In this document: one piece after another, positions 35,576 to 45,489 of the stretch
Layout: the number at the start of each line of letters is the position of its first letter
Numbering within the stretch: position 1 is the stretch's first letter
Origin: DYRB01 sp963709645
Lineage (GTDB): Bacteria > Pseudomonadota > Gammaproteobacteria > Chromatiales > Chromatiaceae
Assembly (NCBI GenBank): GCA_963709645.1
Contig: CAVPXP010000003.1
Span: 62,001 to 126,000 of the forward strand
DNA length: 64,000 nucleotides
Reading direction: 5' to 3'
Notes under the pieces: generated by a model
Told to the model about the DNA's origin: nothing
What the model saw: only the letters and a program-made list of their open reading frames with translations
Databases searched by the model: none
Position numbers and translations under genes: made by a program

Positions 35576-36913
35576 CTAACCTCCCGCATGGTCGCGCACG
35601 ACCTGGGCCAACTGCTCCGCCAGGGTACTGACCAAGCGAGCGTCGTGGCCCTCGACCATGACGCGCAGCAGGGGCTCGGTGCCGGACGGGCGCAGGAGGA
35701 CGCGCCCACGCCCTTTGAGTTCCTGCTCCGCGGCGGTCACAGCGCTCTGGATCGCCGGCAGGCCCAGGAGATCGCGGCGCCCGACCAGCTTCACGTTGAG
35801 CAAGACCTGCGGGTATTTCTCAACCTCCCCGCAAAGCTCGTCCAAGGGGGATCCAAGGCCGTCGATGGCCGCCAGCACCTGAAGGGCCGCGACGATACCG
35901 TCCCCGGTACTGGTGCGGTCGCGGCAGATGATGTGCCCCGAGGGCTCGCCGCCCAGGGTCCCGAGACCCTGCTTGAGGCGCTCCATGATGTAGCGGTCGC
36001 CAACCTGGGTACGGGAGAAGCCGACACCCAGGCGCTGCAGGGCATGCTCCAGGCCCAGATTGCTCATCACGGTGCCAACCACCTCACCCCGCAGGGTGCC
36101 CGCCTCCTGCCGCGACTTGGCGATGATGTAGATCAGCTCGTCGCCGTCCACTAGGCGGCCCTTCCCGTCGACCATCAGGACCCGATCACCGTCGCCGTCG
36201 AAGGCGATGCCGAGATCCGCCCCCTCCTGCACCACGGTCTCACAGAGCGCCTCTGGCTTGGTGGAACCCACCCCGCGATTGATGTTGAGCCCGTCGGGCT
36301 CTGTCCCGAGGCGCACCACCGAAGCGCCGAGTTCCTCGAAAACCGAGGGGGCCACGTTGTAGGTGGCCCCGTTGGCGCAGTCCACAACCAACTTAAGTCC
36401 CCTCAGGGACATGGCGAAGGGGACGGTGCTCTTACAGAATTCGATATAACGCCCGCTGGCGTCGTCGATGCGCTTGACCTTGCCAATCTTGGCGGGGTCA
36501 CGGATGCGCAGCGGCAGATCGATCTGATCCTCGATGGCCAGTTCCACCTCGTCCGGAAGCTTATCGCCGTCGGCGGAGAAGAACTTGATGCCGTTGTCCT
36601 GATAGGGGTTGTGCGAAGCGGTAATGACGATTCCAGCGACCGCGCGGAAGGTGCGCGTCAGGTAGGCGACCCCGGGCGTCGGCATGGGGCCGAGCAAGCG
36701 CACATCGAGCCCCGCCGCCACCAACCCAGCCTCCAGGGCCGACTCGAACATATAGCCAGAGATGCGAGTGTCCTTCCCGATCAGGACCTTGCCCTGCCCG
36801 CTACCCAGCACATGCCCCGCCGCCCAGCCGAGCTTGAGGACAAAGTCTGGGCTGACCGCTGGTTCGCCCACTCGGCCGCGAATACCGTCCGTTCCGAAAT
36901 ACCTGCGCGTCAC
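35576..36913 (-). CDS. glmM: Phosphoglucosamine mutase GlmM
   Basis: Converts glucosamine-6-phosphate to glucosamine-1-phosphate for peptidoglycan and lipopolysaccharide precursors. The 445-residue product begins RRYFGTDGIRGRVGE. It has the phosphoserine loop TASHNPYQDNG with catalytic Ser100, the Mg2+ loop FDGDGDRVLMVD near 240 and the sugar loop GEPSGHIIC near 325. The C-terminal phosphate-binding RPSGTEPLLRVMVEG closes the enzyme. The start is GTG 36913; the longer frame upstream is not conserved. Order rlmE-ftsH-folP-glmM is the same as in E. coli. Confidence 0.96.
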   Translation of the reverse strand: MTRRYFGTDGIRGRVGEPAVSPDFVLKLGWAAGHVLGSGQGKVLIGKDTRISGYMFESALEAGLVAAGLDVRLLGPMPTPGVAYLTRTFRAVAGIVITASHNPYQDNGIKFFSADGDKLPDEVELAIEDQIDLPLRIRDPAKIGKVKRIDDASGRYIEFCKSTVPFAMSLRGLKLVVDCANGATYNVAPSVFEELGASVVRLGTEPDGLNINRGVGSTKPEALCETVVQEGADLGIAFDGDGDRVLMVDGKGRLVDGDELIYIIAKSRQEAGTLRGEVVGTVMSNLGLEHALQRLGVGFSRTQVGDRYIMERLKQGLGTLGGEPSGHIICRDRTSTGDGIVAALQVLAAIDGLGSPLDELCGEVEKYPQVLLNVKLVGRRDLLGLPAIQSAVTAAEQELKGRGRVLLRPSGTEPLLRVMVEGHDARLVSTLAEQLAQVVRDHAGG

Positions 36914-37096
36914 CCCGCCCCCCAATAGAGAATCAACCTTGCTGCGATAGGATCTCGCGCCCGGCGAGACGAAGTTGCGAAGTGGTCCAGGGGCGACATC
37001 GGACAGGACTAACGGGACGGCTCCGATCGGTCGGCAGGCGTGGTCGGGCCAACGACCACCGGACCCAAACAATGCTGCAGATCCTGTGAAATCCTG

Positions 37097-37975
37097 CTAA
37101 TCGGGTCCCGCTGGTCTCGGTTTATCCAAGTCCGGCGAGACGCCCCCAGCCTCCTGCAAGGCCGCAAGCACCGCGAGGGCGTCCACCGTCTCGGCCACGT
37201 CGTGCACCCGCACCAGTGCGGCACCACGTTCCACCGCCAGAACGGCCGCCGCCAGACTCCCGGCCAGGCGCTCCGTCACCGGCCTACCGGTGAGCGTCCC
37301 GATCATGGACTTGCGCGACAGCCCAACCACGACAGGCCGCCCCAGGGCAGCGATAGCGCCCAACCCCGCGATCAACGCGAGATTATGCGTCAGGGTCTTA
37401 CCGAATCCAAAACCGGGATCCAGCAGAATGCGATCATCGGAGATGCCCGCAGCCGCGCAGGTGGCCATCCTCGCCTGCAGGAAGCCGATGACCTCGCCAA
37501 CCACATTGCAGTAGCTCGGGCCCTGCTGCATGGTCTCGGGCTCACCCTGCATGTGCATCAGGCAGACTGGCACACCCAGACTCGCCGCCGCATCCAGGGC
37601 GCCGGGAAGCCGCAGGGCGCGCACATCGTTGACGATCCCGGCCCCGGCGGCAACCGCGGCGCGCATCACCTCGGGTTTGGAGGTATCCACCGACACCGGG
37701 ATGGAAAACCGAGCGGCGATGGCGGCGATCACCGGGACCACGCGGCGGATCTCCTCCTCCGCGCTGACTGGAGCGGCGCCTGGGCGGGTGGACTCGCCGC
37801 CTACGTCGATGACGGCGGCCCCCGCCAGGGCCATGGCCTCGGCCCGATGCAGCGCGGTATCCAGCGCCAGGGTCTGGCCCCCGTCTGAGAAGGAGTCTGG
37901 CGTGACATTCACGACACCCATAACGCGAGCGCGGGTCAGATCCAGGGACCTGCCCGCGCAGTCCAGTATGGGCAT
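37097..37975 (-). CDS. folP: Dihydropteroate synthase
   Basis: Folate pathway TIM-barrel enzyme joining para-aminobenzoate to dihydropterin pyrophosphate, the sulfonamide target. The 292-residue protein shows VMGVVNVTPDSFSDGG near 18-33, the IDVGGESTRPGA loop near 61, and SVDTSKPEV near 95. GIVNDVRALR, LLDPGFGFGKT near 190 and GLSRKSMIG complete the set. ATG 37975 is clear. It lies between ftsH and glmM as in enterobacteria. Confidence 0.96.
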   Translation of the reverse strand: MPILDCAGRSLDLTRARVMGVVNVTPDSFSDGGQTLALDTALHRAEAMALAGAAVIDVGGESTRPGAAPVSAEEEIRRVVPVIAAIAARFSIPVSVDTSKPEVMRAAVAAGAGIVNDVRALRLPGALDAAASLGVPVCLMHMQGEPETMQQGPSYCNVVGEVIGFLQARMATCAAAGISDDRILLDPGFGFGKTLTHNLALIAGLGAIAALGRPVVVGLSRKSMIGTLTGRPVTERLAGSLAAAVLAVERGAALVRVHDVAETVDALAVLAALQEAGGVSPDLDKPRPAGPD

Positions 37976-37992
37976 GGTGCTCTGCCGCGCTG

Positions 37993-39912
<1,920 letters not shown>

Positions 39913-40003
39913 GTCACTCACGGCTTGGCCTCTTGGCTGGAAAACGGCCGGCTCGCGCCGGGTGAAAATCGAACAACCTTGTCGCCGCCCAGATCCCTCG
40001 GGC

Positions 40004-40633
40004 TCAACCGTCCGGGCCGCAGAACCCTTTGCCGACCAGGTAGACCTCGCGGCTCTCTCTCCGCGACGCTTCCGGTTTGCGGATCAGCACCTGTGCGAAG
40101 GCTGCGCGTACCTGCCGCAGATAGGCATCGAAGCCCGAGCCCTGGAAGGCTTTGACGACCAGAGCCCCCTTGGGTTTCAGCACCTTGCTGGCCAGGTCCA
40201 GGGCCAACTCGCACAAATAGACAGAGCGCGGCTGATCAACTGCGGCGACCCCGCTAACGTTTGGGGCCATGTCCGATAGGACAAGGTCTACCGGCGACCC
40301 GGCCAGGGCCTGGCACAACCCCTCGATAACGCCGTCCTCACGGAAGTCTCCGAGCACAAAGGCCACGTCTGGGAGGGGGTCCATGGGCAATACATCCAAG
40401 GCCAGAACCCGCCCGTCCGCCCCGACCAGGCGCCGGGCGACCTGGGACCAGCCACCCGGCGCGGCGCCCAGGTCCACTACCGTCATCCCCTTCCGCAAGA
40501 GCCGGTCCTTCTCTTGAATCTCCAGCAGCTTGAAGGCGGCTCGCGAACGATACCCCTCCTGCTGGGCACGCTTCACATAGTCGTCGTTGAAGTGCCGATC
40601 CAGCCAGCGGCGGCTGCTCTTGGTCTTGGCCAT
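40004..40633 (-). CDS. rlmE: 23S rRNA 2'-O-ribose U2552 methyltransferase RlmE (RrmJ/FtsJ)
   Basis: Methylates U2552 of 23S rRNA during late 50S assembly. The 209-residue protein starts MAKTKSSRRWLDRHFNDDYV, has the SAM-binding loop VVDLGAAPGGWSQVA near 51-65, the catalytic Asp in LVLSDMAPNVSG, Lys in LVVKAFQG and Glu in SREVYLVG, completing the K-D-K-E type site. ATG 40633 is the family start; the longer frame to 40795 is spurious. The gene lies just upstream of ftsH. No YhbY gene is visible on the divergent side, where it often occurs. Confidence 0.95.
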   Translation of the reverse strand: MAKTKSSRRWLDRHFNDDYVKRAQQEGYRSRAAFKLLEIQEKDRLLRKGMTVVDLGAAPGGWSQVARRLVGADGRVLALDVLPMDPLPDVAFVLGDFREDGVIEGLCQALAGSPVDLVLSDMAPNVSGVAAVDQPRSVYLCELALDLASKVLKPKGALVVKAFQGSGFDAYLRQVRAAFAQVLIRKPEASRRESREVYLVGKGFCGPDG

Positions 40634-41009
40634 CTCCTTGGTCGAGCGCTCCCCGACTGCCGTCACCGCCCAAATGGTATGGGCGTCGAGCAAATGTTGA
40701 TCACAATACCACAAAACCCCAACCTGCCCGGCCAACAGGTTAGCGCCACGCCTTGCCACGGACGATCCGGAGCGCGCCAGCGGGGAGGCATGCATCCCTG
40801 CGGGAAAACCGCTTGGGACGGCCCCGCTTGCCGAGCCACCAGACAGCGCTTAGGCGATTGCCGGAGAATCATGTACCGGATGGCGCCGGATTTTCGTCCG
40901 CCTTCAAGGAGTACCGGCAGGAGCATCGCTGGGCCATGTGACTCCTGGCGCGACAAAGAAGGCGGGCGCAAAGAAAAGCCAGCTGGTGCGTGACTTGACA
41001 GAAATCGCC
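40634..41009. other. Intergenic region upstream of rlmE
   Basis: About 376 bases without a convincing gene. Short open frames on the plus strand have no family features, and the expected divergent yhbY gene is not found. The rlmE promoter should lie at the left end, where AT-richer sequence appears near 40690-40720. Confidence 0.5.
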
Positions 41010-41789
41010 TTAGTCGTGGACCCAGAGAAATCCGAAGGCTTCCAGCAGGACGCCCGCCACGGCCCCGCCGACCACGGCACCAACCATGGCCAGAGGCAGA
41101 TCCGCCTCCAGGGTGATCATGGCTGCAGAAAGGCCGGCTTCGCTAACGCCCATGAGGGGCGCAGCACCCAGCCACAGCCCCCCGGCCGAGAGCCCGGCAA
41201 GCAGGGCAACTACCCCGATTTCGATCGGCTCGCAAAAGCGGTTGCCCCCTGCCACGGCGCGGCGCACCCACCAGGTGACGGTGGCCACATAGAGCACGCC
41301 GTTGACGGAGACGAGGAATGCCAAGGTGCTGGCGGATCGGAAATTGAAGGGGTGCAGGGACTCCGCCAAAGCCAGCACGGCCCCGCAAAGTGCCCCCGTG
41401 GTCAATCCCGCCACCGCCTTGGCCGGCACCTGAAGGGAGCATCGCTCCGGAAAGTCCACCCACCACCCCAAGGCAGCGCCAATCACGACCGCCAGGCCCA
41501 CGGCACCCCACAAGCCCAGGGCCCCCGGCAGAGTTAGGAGGACCAGGGACGCCACGGTCAGCCCGATGGCGGTGCCTGCGAGCCCCACTTGGCGGGCCCC
41601 GTAAAGCGTGGCGCCAGCGGCGCTGGCCAGTCCCGCGGCGGGGACAAAGGCCGTGTGGGACCACCCCAGGTCGCGGAAGATCGCCAGAAGCCCGATGAAC
41701 AGGGGGGCGTAAATCAGTCCGACGAGCCCCCAGACCAAGCCGCGGAGAATGATCAACCGGGTTCGGGAAGGTGTGGGGAGGGGGTGCAT
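41010..41789 (-). CDS. Polytopic membrane protein, hypothetical
   Basis: A 259-residue protein with about seven hydrophobic helices spread through the chain (first near 17-36, last near 235-253) and short loops. Gly- and Ala-rich helices and a short acidic end (FGFLWVHD) are the only distinct features. No transporter or enzyme motif was recognised. It lies on the same strand as the HiPIP gene, 109 bases downstream and beyond a probable terminator hairpin, so it may be expressed separately. Confidence 0.72.
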   Translation of the reverse strand: MHPLPTPSRTRLIILRGLVWGLVGLIYAPLFIGLLAIFRDLGWSHTAFVPAAGLASAAGATLYGARQVGLAGTAIGLTVASLVLLTLPGALGLWGAVGLAVVIGAALGWWVDFPERCSLQVPAKAVAGLTTGALCGAVLALAESLHPFNFRSASTLAFLVSVNGVLYVATVTWWVRRAVAGGNRFCEPIEIGVVALLAGLSAGGLWLGAAPLMGVSEAGLSAAMITLEADLPLAMVGAVVGGAVAGVLLEAFGFLWVHD

Positions 41790-41834
41790 GGGATACTACA
41801 GGCGGTCCGGTGTGGTTAACGACACGGATCTCTC

Positions 41835-41870
41835 GGACCAGAAAGCAGATGCGGGGCCGAAGCCCCGCAT
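41835..41870 (-). terminator. Terminator-like hairpin after the HiPIP gene
   Basis: ATGCGGGGC at 41849-41857 pairs perfectly with GCCCCGCAT at 41862-41870. On the minus strand the four-base loop reads TTCG, a very stable UUCG tetraloop. The hairpin lies about 29 bases after the HiPIP stop. The bases after it (tgctttctgg) are only moderately T-rich, so it may also act as a 3' stabiliser of an abundant message. Confidence 0.65.
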
Positions 41871-41898
41871 GACTGGCCGAATCCAGAGCGCGGAAGGC

Positions 41899-42246
41899 TT
41901 AGGCCTTCTTGGTCCAGGACATGCACCAGCCCTTGGAGGCAACGGCCTTGCCGGGGAAGAGGGTGCAGGGCACCCAGTCGCCCTCGCCCTGGGCGAACTG
42001 GCAATTGGCGCAGTGCTGCTCGGCGCCCGGGGTGCCGGCCTTGTCGGGACGGGTCGCGGTGGCGGCATCCTCGACGTATTTCAGAGCGATGGCGGTCGGA
42101 TCAGCCTTGGCATCGACGTGGGGCAGGTCGGCGGCGCGGGCGCCGGAGACGCCAACAACCAGATTGATGAACGGCACGGCAACGGCGCCGCCCAGCATCA
42201 GCTTGACGGCATCGCGGCGGCTCTGGCTCATGGGCTTGTCGGACAT
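41899..42246 (-). CDS. hip: High-potential iron-sulfur protein (HiPIP)
   Basis: Small periplasmic electron carrier that in purple bacteria reduces the photosynthetic reaction centre. The 115-residue precursor has a twin-arginine signal (SQSRRDAVKLMLGG, Arg10-Arg11) with likely cleavage after GARA near residue 38. The mature part carries the four [4Fe-4S] ligands C79, C82 (HCANCQF), C94 (PCTLFPGK) and C108 (GWCMSW). The mature start ADLPHVDA resembles Thiocapsa-type HiPIPs more than Allochromatium-type, from memory. ATG 42246 has a GGAG-type site upstream (ACTAG, GAGAACTAGCC). This is the strongest clue to a purple sulfur bacterium. Confidence 0.94.
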   Translation of the reverse strand: MSDKPMSQSRRDAVKLMLGGAVAVPFINLVVGVSGARAADLPHVDAKADPTAIALKYVEDAATATRPDKAGTPGAEQHCANCQFAQGEGDWVPCTLFPGKAVASKGWCMSWTKKA

Positions 42247-42535
42247 GGCTAGTTCTCCTACTGGATAAGTGGTGAAGGTAGCGCCCGGCGCCTGAGGTCG
42301 GTGCGCGGCACCCATTGTGCACAAAGGGTCGAAAAAAGGCGAGGACCTGGACAACGGACGAGCCGCCCGCGGCGGCAGGCCCGGGTATCCGCGCTTACCT
42401 CCTTTGTCAGCGGTACCGAACCGTCAGGCCGCCGTAATGGTACCCGGCAACGAGGGCGACAATGGAGCAAACTGTCCGAGCAACGCCCACTCTAACCGCC
42501 GAACGCTAACTGCGGACCGCCCCTTCCCAGACGGA

Positions 42536-43006
42536 TCAAGGCAAATAGGTGCCAGCACCGGCGTAATAGCGCCGCCAGTAGGGCGAGTCCAGCCGGGACA
42601 GTCGCACCTGTTGGCGCGAGGTCGATGCATGCACGAACCGCTCGCCGTCCACCATCAGACCGACGTGTTCGCCCCCAGGCGGAATCCGGAAGAAAACCAA
42701 GTCACCTGGAGCAGGTCTGTCCCCCACGGATTTGGCAGACCGCCGTTGGTCGACGGCCCTACGCGGGATCTTCACCCCCGCCGCCCGATGGGCATAAGCG
42801 GTTAAGCCGCTGCAATCCAGCCCCTCACGCGGACTATTGCCGCCCAGCCGATAGGGGGTGCCCACCTGCGAGAGGGCCGCCGTCACCAGTTCCCCACGCG
42901 CGCCGCTCAACTCAGGCCCCCCAACGGTGCTGCACCCCTGGAGAACGAGGGCAGCACCTGCCAGGACCACGGCGATAACGCACCCAGGATACGGACGAAT
43001 ATTCAT
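42536..43006 (-). CDS. NlpC/P60 family lipoprotein (peptidoglycan endopeptidase)
   Basis: A 156-residue secreted peptidase of the NlpC/P60 family that cuts peptide bonds in cell-wall peptides. The signal ends in the lipobox LQGC, giving lipidated Cys25. The catalytic triad is visible: Cys65 in LDCSGLTAYAHR, His114 in EHVGLMVDG and His126 in FVHASTS. The order and spacing are normal for Spr/MepS-type proteins. Single gene; the MITE-like element lies upstream of its promoter region. Confidence 0.92.
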   Translation of the reverse strand: MNIRPYPGCVIAVVLAGAALVLQGCSTVGGPELSGARGELVTAALSQVGTPYRLGGNSPREGLDCSGLTAYAHRAAGVKIPRRAVDQRRSAKSVGDRPAPGDLVFFRIPPGGEHVGLMVDGERFVHASTSRQQVRLSRLDSPYWRRYYAGAGTYLP

Positions 43007-43464
43007 GCCCCTTCACTTATTTCAATCCTAACCCACTGGTGTGTCTATTTTTAGACTACGAACCTGCGACTGTCAAATCGTCCAAACAGCACCGCCACAG
43101 CCTGCGGTCGTCTAACTCGACCAGCAGGCCCCAGGATGCGCGCCTTGCAGGGGCCGCGATCCTATTGAACACTTGCCGCCCGGCCAGGCCCAGGGCAATT
43201 GCCAGCGAAGACGGCCGCAAAGACACTAGGAGCCTGTCGGACTTAGGGGGATCGTAGCGAGGGAGTGGGAGAGCGAGACCATTTTGTTCCGGCTTTGAGG
43301 CGCATAGTGGGCGCCATGTAACGAAAAGCGGGGGCAAAATGGGCCGTTCTCCCACTTCCGCAGTAGATTCATCCTGAGTCCGACAGGCTCCTAGGATCGC
43401 TGGAAACCTGACCAGCCCGGGCCCGGTCAGCCAGACATCCGACTGCGACGGAGGCAACGAGGCA
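43007..43464. other. Intergenic region containing a MITE-like element
   Basis: No protein gene is seen here. The middle is occupied by a 161-bp palindromic element with terminal repeats (listed separately). The flanks, 43007-43225 and 43395-43464, show no other recognisable signal. The right flank has a GGAG ribosome-binding sequence before ATG 43465. Confidence 0.6.
43230..43390. mobile_element. MITE-like element with 17-bp terminal inverted repeats
   Basis: GAGCCTGTCGGACTTAG at 43230-43246 is inverted at 43374-43390 with one mismatch (16 of 17). Both ends are flanked by CTAG (43226-43229 and 43391-43394), a plausible 4-bp target duplication. CTAG-type targets are typical of IS5-related elements. 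A second, imperfect inverted pair lies inside (43264-43286 and 43335-43357), so the whole element could fold into one long hairpin. There is no room for a transposase. It was probably moved by a full-length IS elsewhere in the genome. Confidence 0.8.
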
Positions 43465-44959
43465 ATGGTCCCAAGGGACCCCACTGCGACCCACGACTGG
43501 CTCAGGCTCCTGTCCCGCCTCCCCTGGTGGCTTGGGGTGCTGGGCGCGATCCTTGCCTACCTCGCGCTCCGCGGCCTGGCGTCGCAGGCATACGCACCCG
43601 GACAAACCCCAGGGACAGGCGCGGGACCTCTATTGCGCGCCTTGGCCGAATTGGGCCAATGGCTGCTCCCGGCCGCCCTGCTTGCCGTCGCCGCCGTCAC
43701 CGGCTACAGGCGGTGGCGAGCCTCACTCCTGCACCGGGAATTGACCGCCGATCCCGTGAGGACAAGCCTGCGCGACCTGAGCCCTAGCGACTTCGAGGCC
43801 CTGGTTGCGGAGGTGTTTCGACACCAGGGCTATCAGGTCAGCGAACCAGTGACCCGATACAGCGGCGGGCCCCGTGAGATCCTCCTCACCCGACCGGACG
43901 CGCCCGCCATCGCCCCGCGTCGACAGGCCAGCCCGCGGGGGACTTCCCCGTCCTTGGCGGTCGTCCCGCTTCCGCTCCCTGCCTCTCACGGGACGCCCAC
44001 ACCCTCGGCGGTGGTTCACATCAGGTATTGGCAGGCATGGCGGGTCGGGGCCAGCCGAAGTCCGGGAGCTGATTGCCGCCGTGGCGTCGAGCGGTGCCAA
44101 ACACGGCGTCCTGGTCGTGCCCGGCGGGTTCAGCCGAGATGCGCGGCGTATGGCCGAGAGCCGCCTCATCGCGCTGATCGACGGCGTCGGCCTGCGCACC
44201 TTGATCCAGACCGGTCGGGAGGATCCCTCGGCAGCCAGCTCCCCTGACGCCATCTCGCCTCTCCGGGGACCTGAGCGCCGCTGGGGGTCGACCGCAAAAG
44301 CGGCTGAGCCCAGGCGACGGTCGCGGATACCCATCCGCTATCTGCTCCGGCTGATCGGAGTGCCTCTCGCTGCCGCGGCCATCCTCGGCGGCTTTGACTG
44401 GATCGTCCATCTGCCGGACAAGCGCCTCGCTCCCGCGGAGCCACCGAAGAGCGCTCCTGCACCCGCCGCCCAGGCGGCGGCCAGCCTGGTCCCCGAGCCC
44501 CCGGTATCGTCGGCCCCGGCACCGCTGCCACCCGCACTGTCTCCGCCCTCCGGGCCTGGTGGTTTCCGCTCGGTACGCGAGCTGGATGCCGCCTTCGATG
44601 CCTTCTATATGCCGCCGCCGGGCTGCGCCGACCCCTCATCCCAAGCCGACATGGTGGCATGCGCCAACCACCGCATCCGAGCCCGCGAGGGCTATATGGC
44701 GGCCGACACATCCACCGAGCCGGAGCAGCTTCCGGACGCACAGGACGGGCAGGACGAGGAACTGACCTGGAACGACGAGGCAGCGATCAACGCGCTGGTC
44801 CCGCCGCCGCCGGACCCGCCGGTCTCGGACGCAGAGGAGTCAGACCCTGGCGACGCACCCGCGCCGCAGACACCGCCCACGCCCCGCAAGCCGGAGTACA
44901 AGGACCCAGCAGCCACCTACGCCCCGTACGACCCCAAGGCACCTTGGGTCCAGCCCTGA
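43465..44959 (+). pseudogene. Membrane-anchored Mrr-like restriction endonuclease-fold protein, frameshifted and degenerate
   Basis: The N-terminal part has two membrane helices (about residues 18-38 and 64-80) followed by the start of an Mrr_cat-like fold, LSPSDFEALVAEVFRHQGYQV. The frame changes near 44045; the fold continues as PAEVRELIAAVASSGA, GVLVVPGGFSRDARRMAE and LIALIDGVGLRTLI, the helix-strand end of Mrr domains. A third helix near 44345-44400 leads to a Pro-rich and acidic tail. Where active Mrr proteins have the Q-x-K catalytic box, this reads RYWQAW, and the GxD strand is replaced by GGPREIL. Catalysis is thus unlikely even if the indel is an error. Confidence 0.7.
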
Positions 44960-45003
44960 CCATCCGCCGAATCGCCCGACACGACGGCACGGGTAACCTG
45001 GGC

Positions 45004-45384
45004 TCAGCCTTGGGCGCCGGCCCGAGCATCAGCCAGCTCCAGCAAAATCTCCGCCACGCCGCCCGCCAGGCCCAGATAGGGGGTCGCCTGGATGCGTATC
45101 TGCGGGTATTCGCGCTGTTTGGCCTCGACCTCCCTCGGAATGTCCTCCGCGACGTGGCGACCCGCTGACAGGAAATAGGGCAGGACCACGACCTCGCCGG
45201 CCCCCGAGCGCACCGCCGCATCGATTCCCTCGGGGATGGAGGGCTCCGCGATCTCCAAGAAGGCGCAGCTCACCGCATCGAAGCGCCCCTTGGCCCGCGG
45301 GGCCAGGGACGCGGCGAGCTGCCGGACCTCTTCGTTGGATGCCTCACGGCGGCTGCCGTGGGCCACTAACAGCAAGTGACGCAT
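45004..45384 (-). CDS. cbiX: Sirohydrochlorin chelatase CbiX-like
   Basis: A 126-residue short-type CbiX (CbiXS) protein that inserts Co or another metal into sirohydrochlorin-like tetrapyrroles. The metal-site histidines are His9 (LLVAHGSRR) and His77 (FLSAGRHVAEDIP). The rest shows the chelatase fold pattern FLEIAEPSIPEGI and VVVLPYFL. ATG 45384 is the likely start; the frame extends seven codons upstream without support. It lies 105 bases downstream of pepN on the same strand. Cobalamin, siroheme or F430-type routes cannot be separated from one gene. Confidence 0.85.
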   Translation of the reverse strand: MRHLLLVAHGSRREASNEEVRQLAASLAPRAKGRFDAVSCAFLEIAEPSIPEGIDAAVRSGAGEVVVLPYFLSAGRHVAEDIPREVEAKQREYPQIRIQATPYLGLAGGVAEILLELADARAGAQG

Positions 45385-45489
45385 CTTTATTTCCTGAACG
45401 AACACCTAAAACGGAAGTGGCTTTCACCGATTGGCTTTCAGCCGAGGCAACGCCTGACCGCTTGATCGAAGCGACATTCCCGGCGGCCC

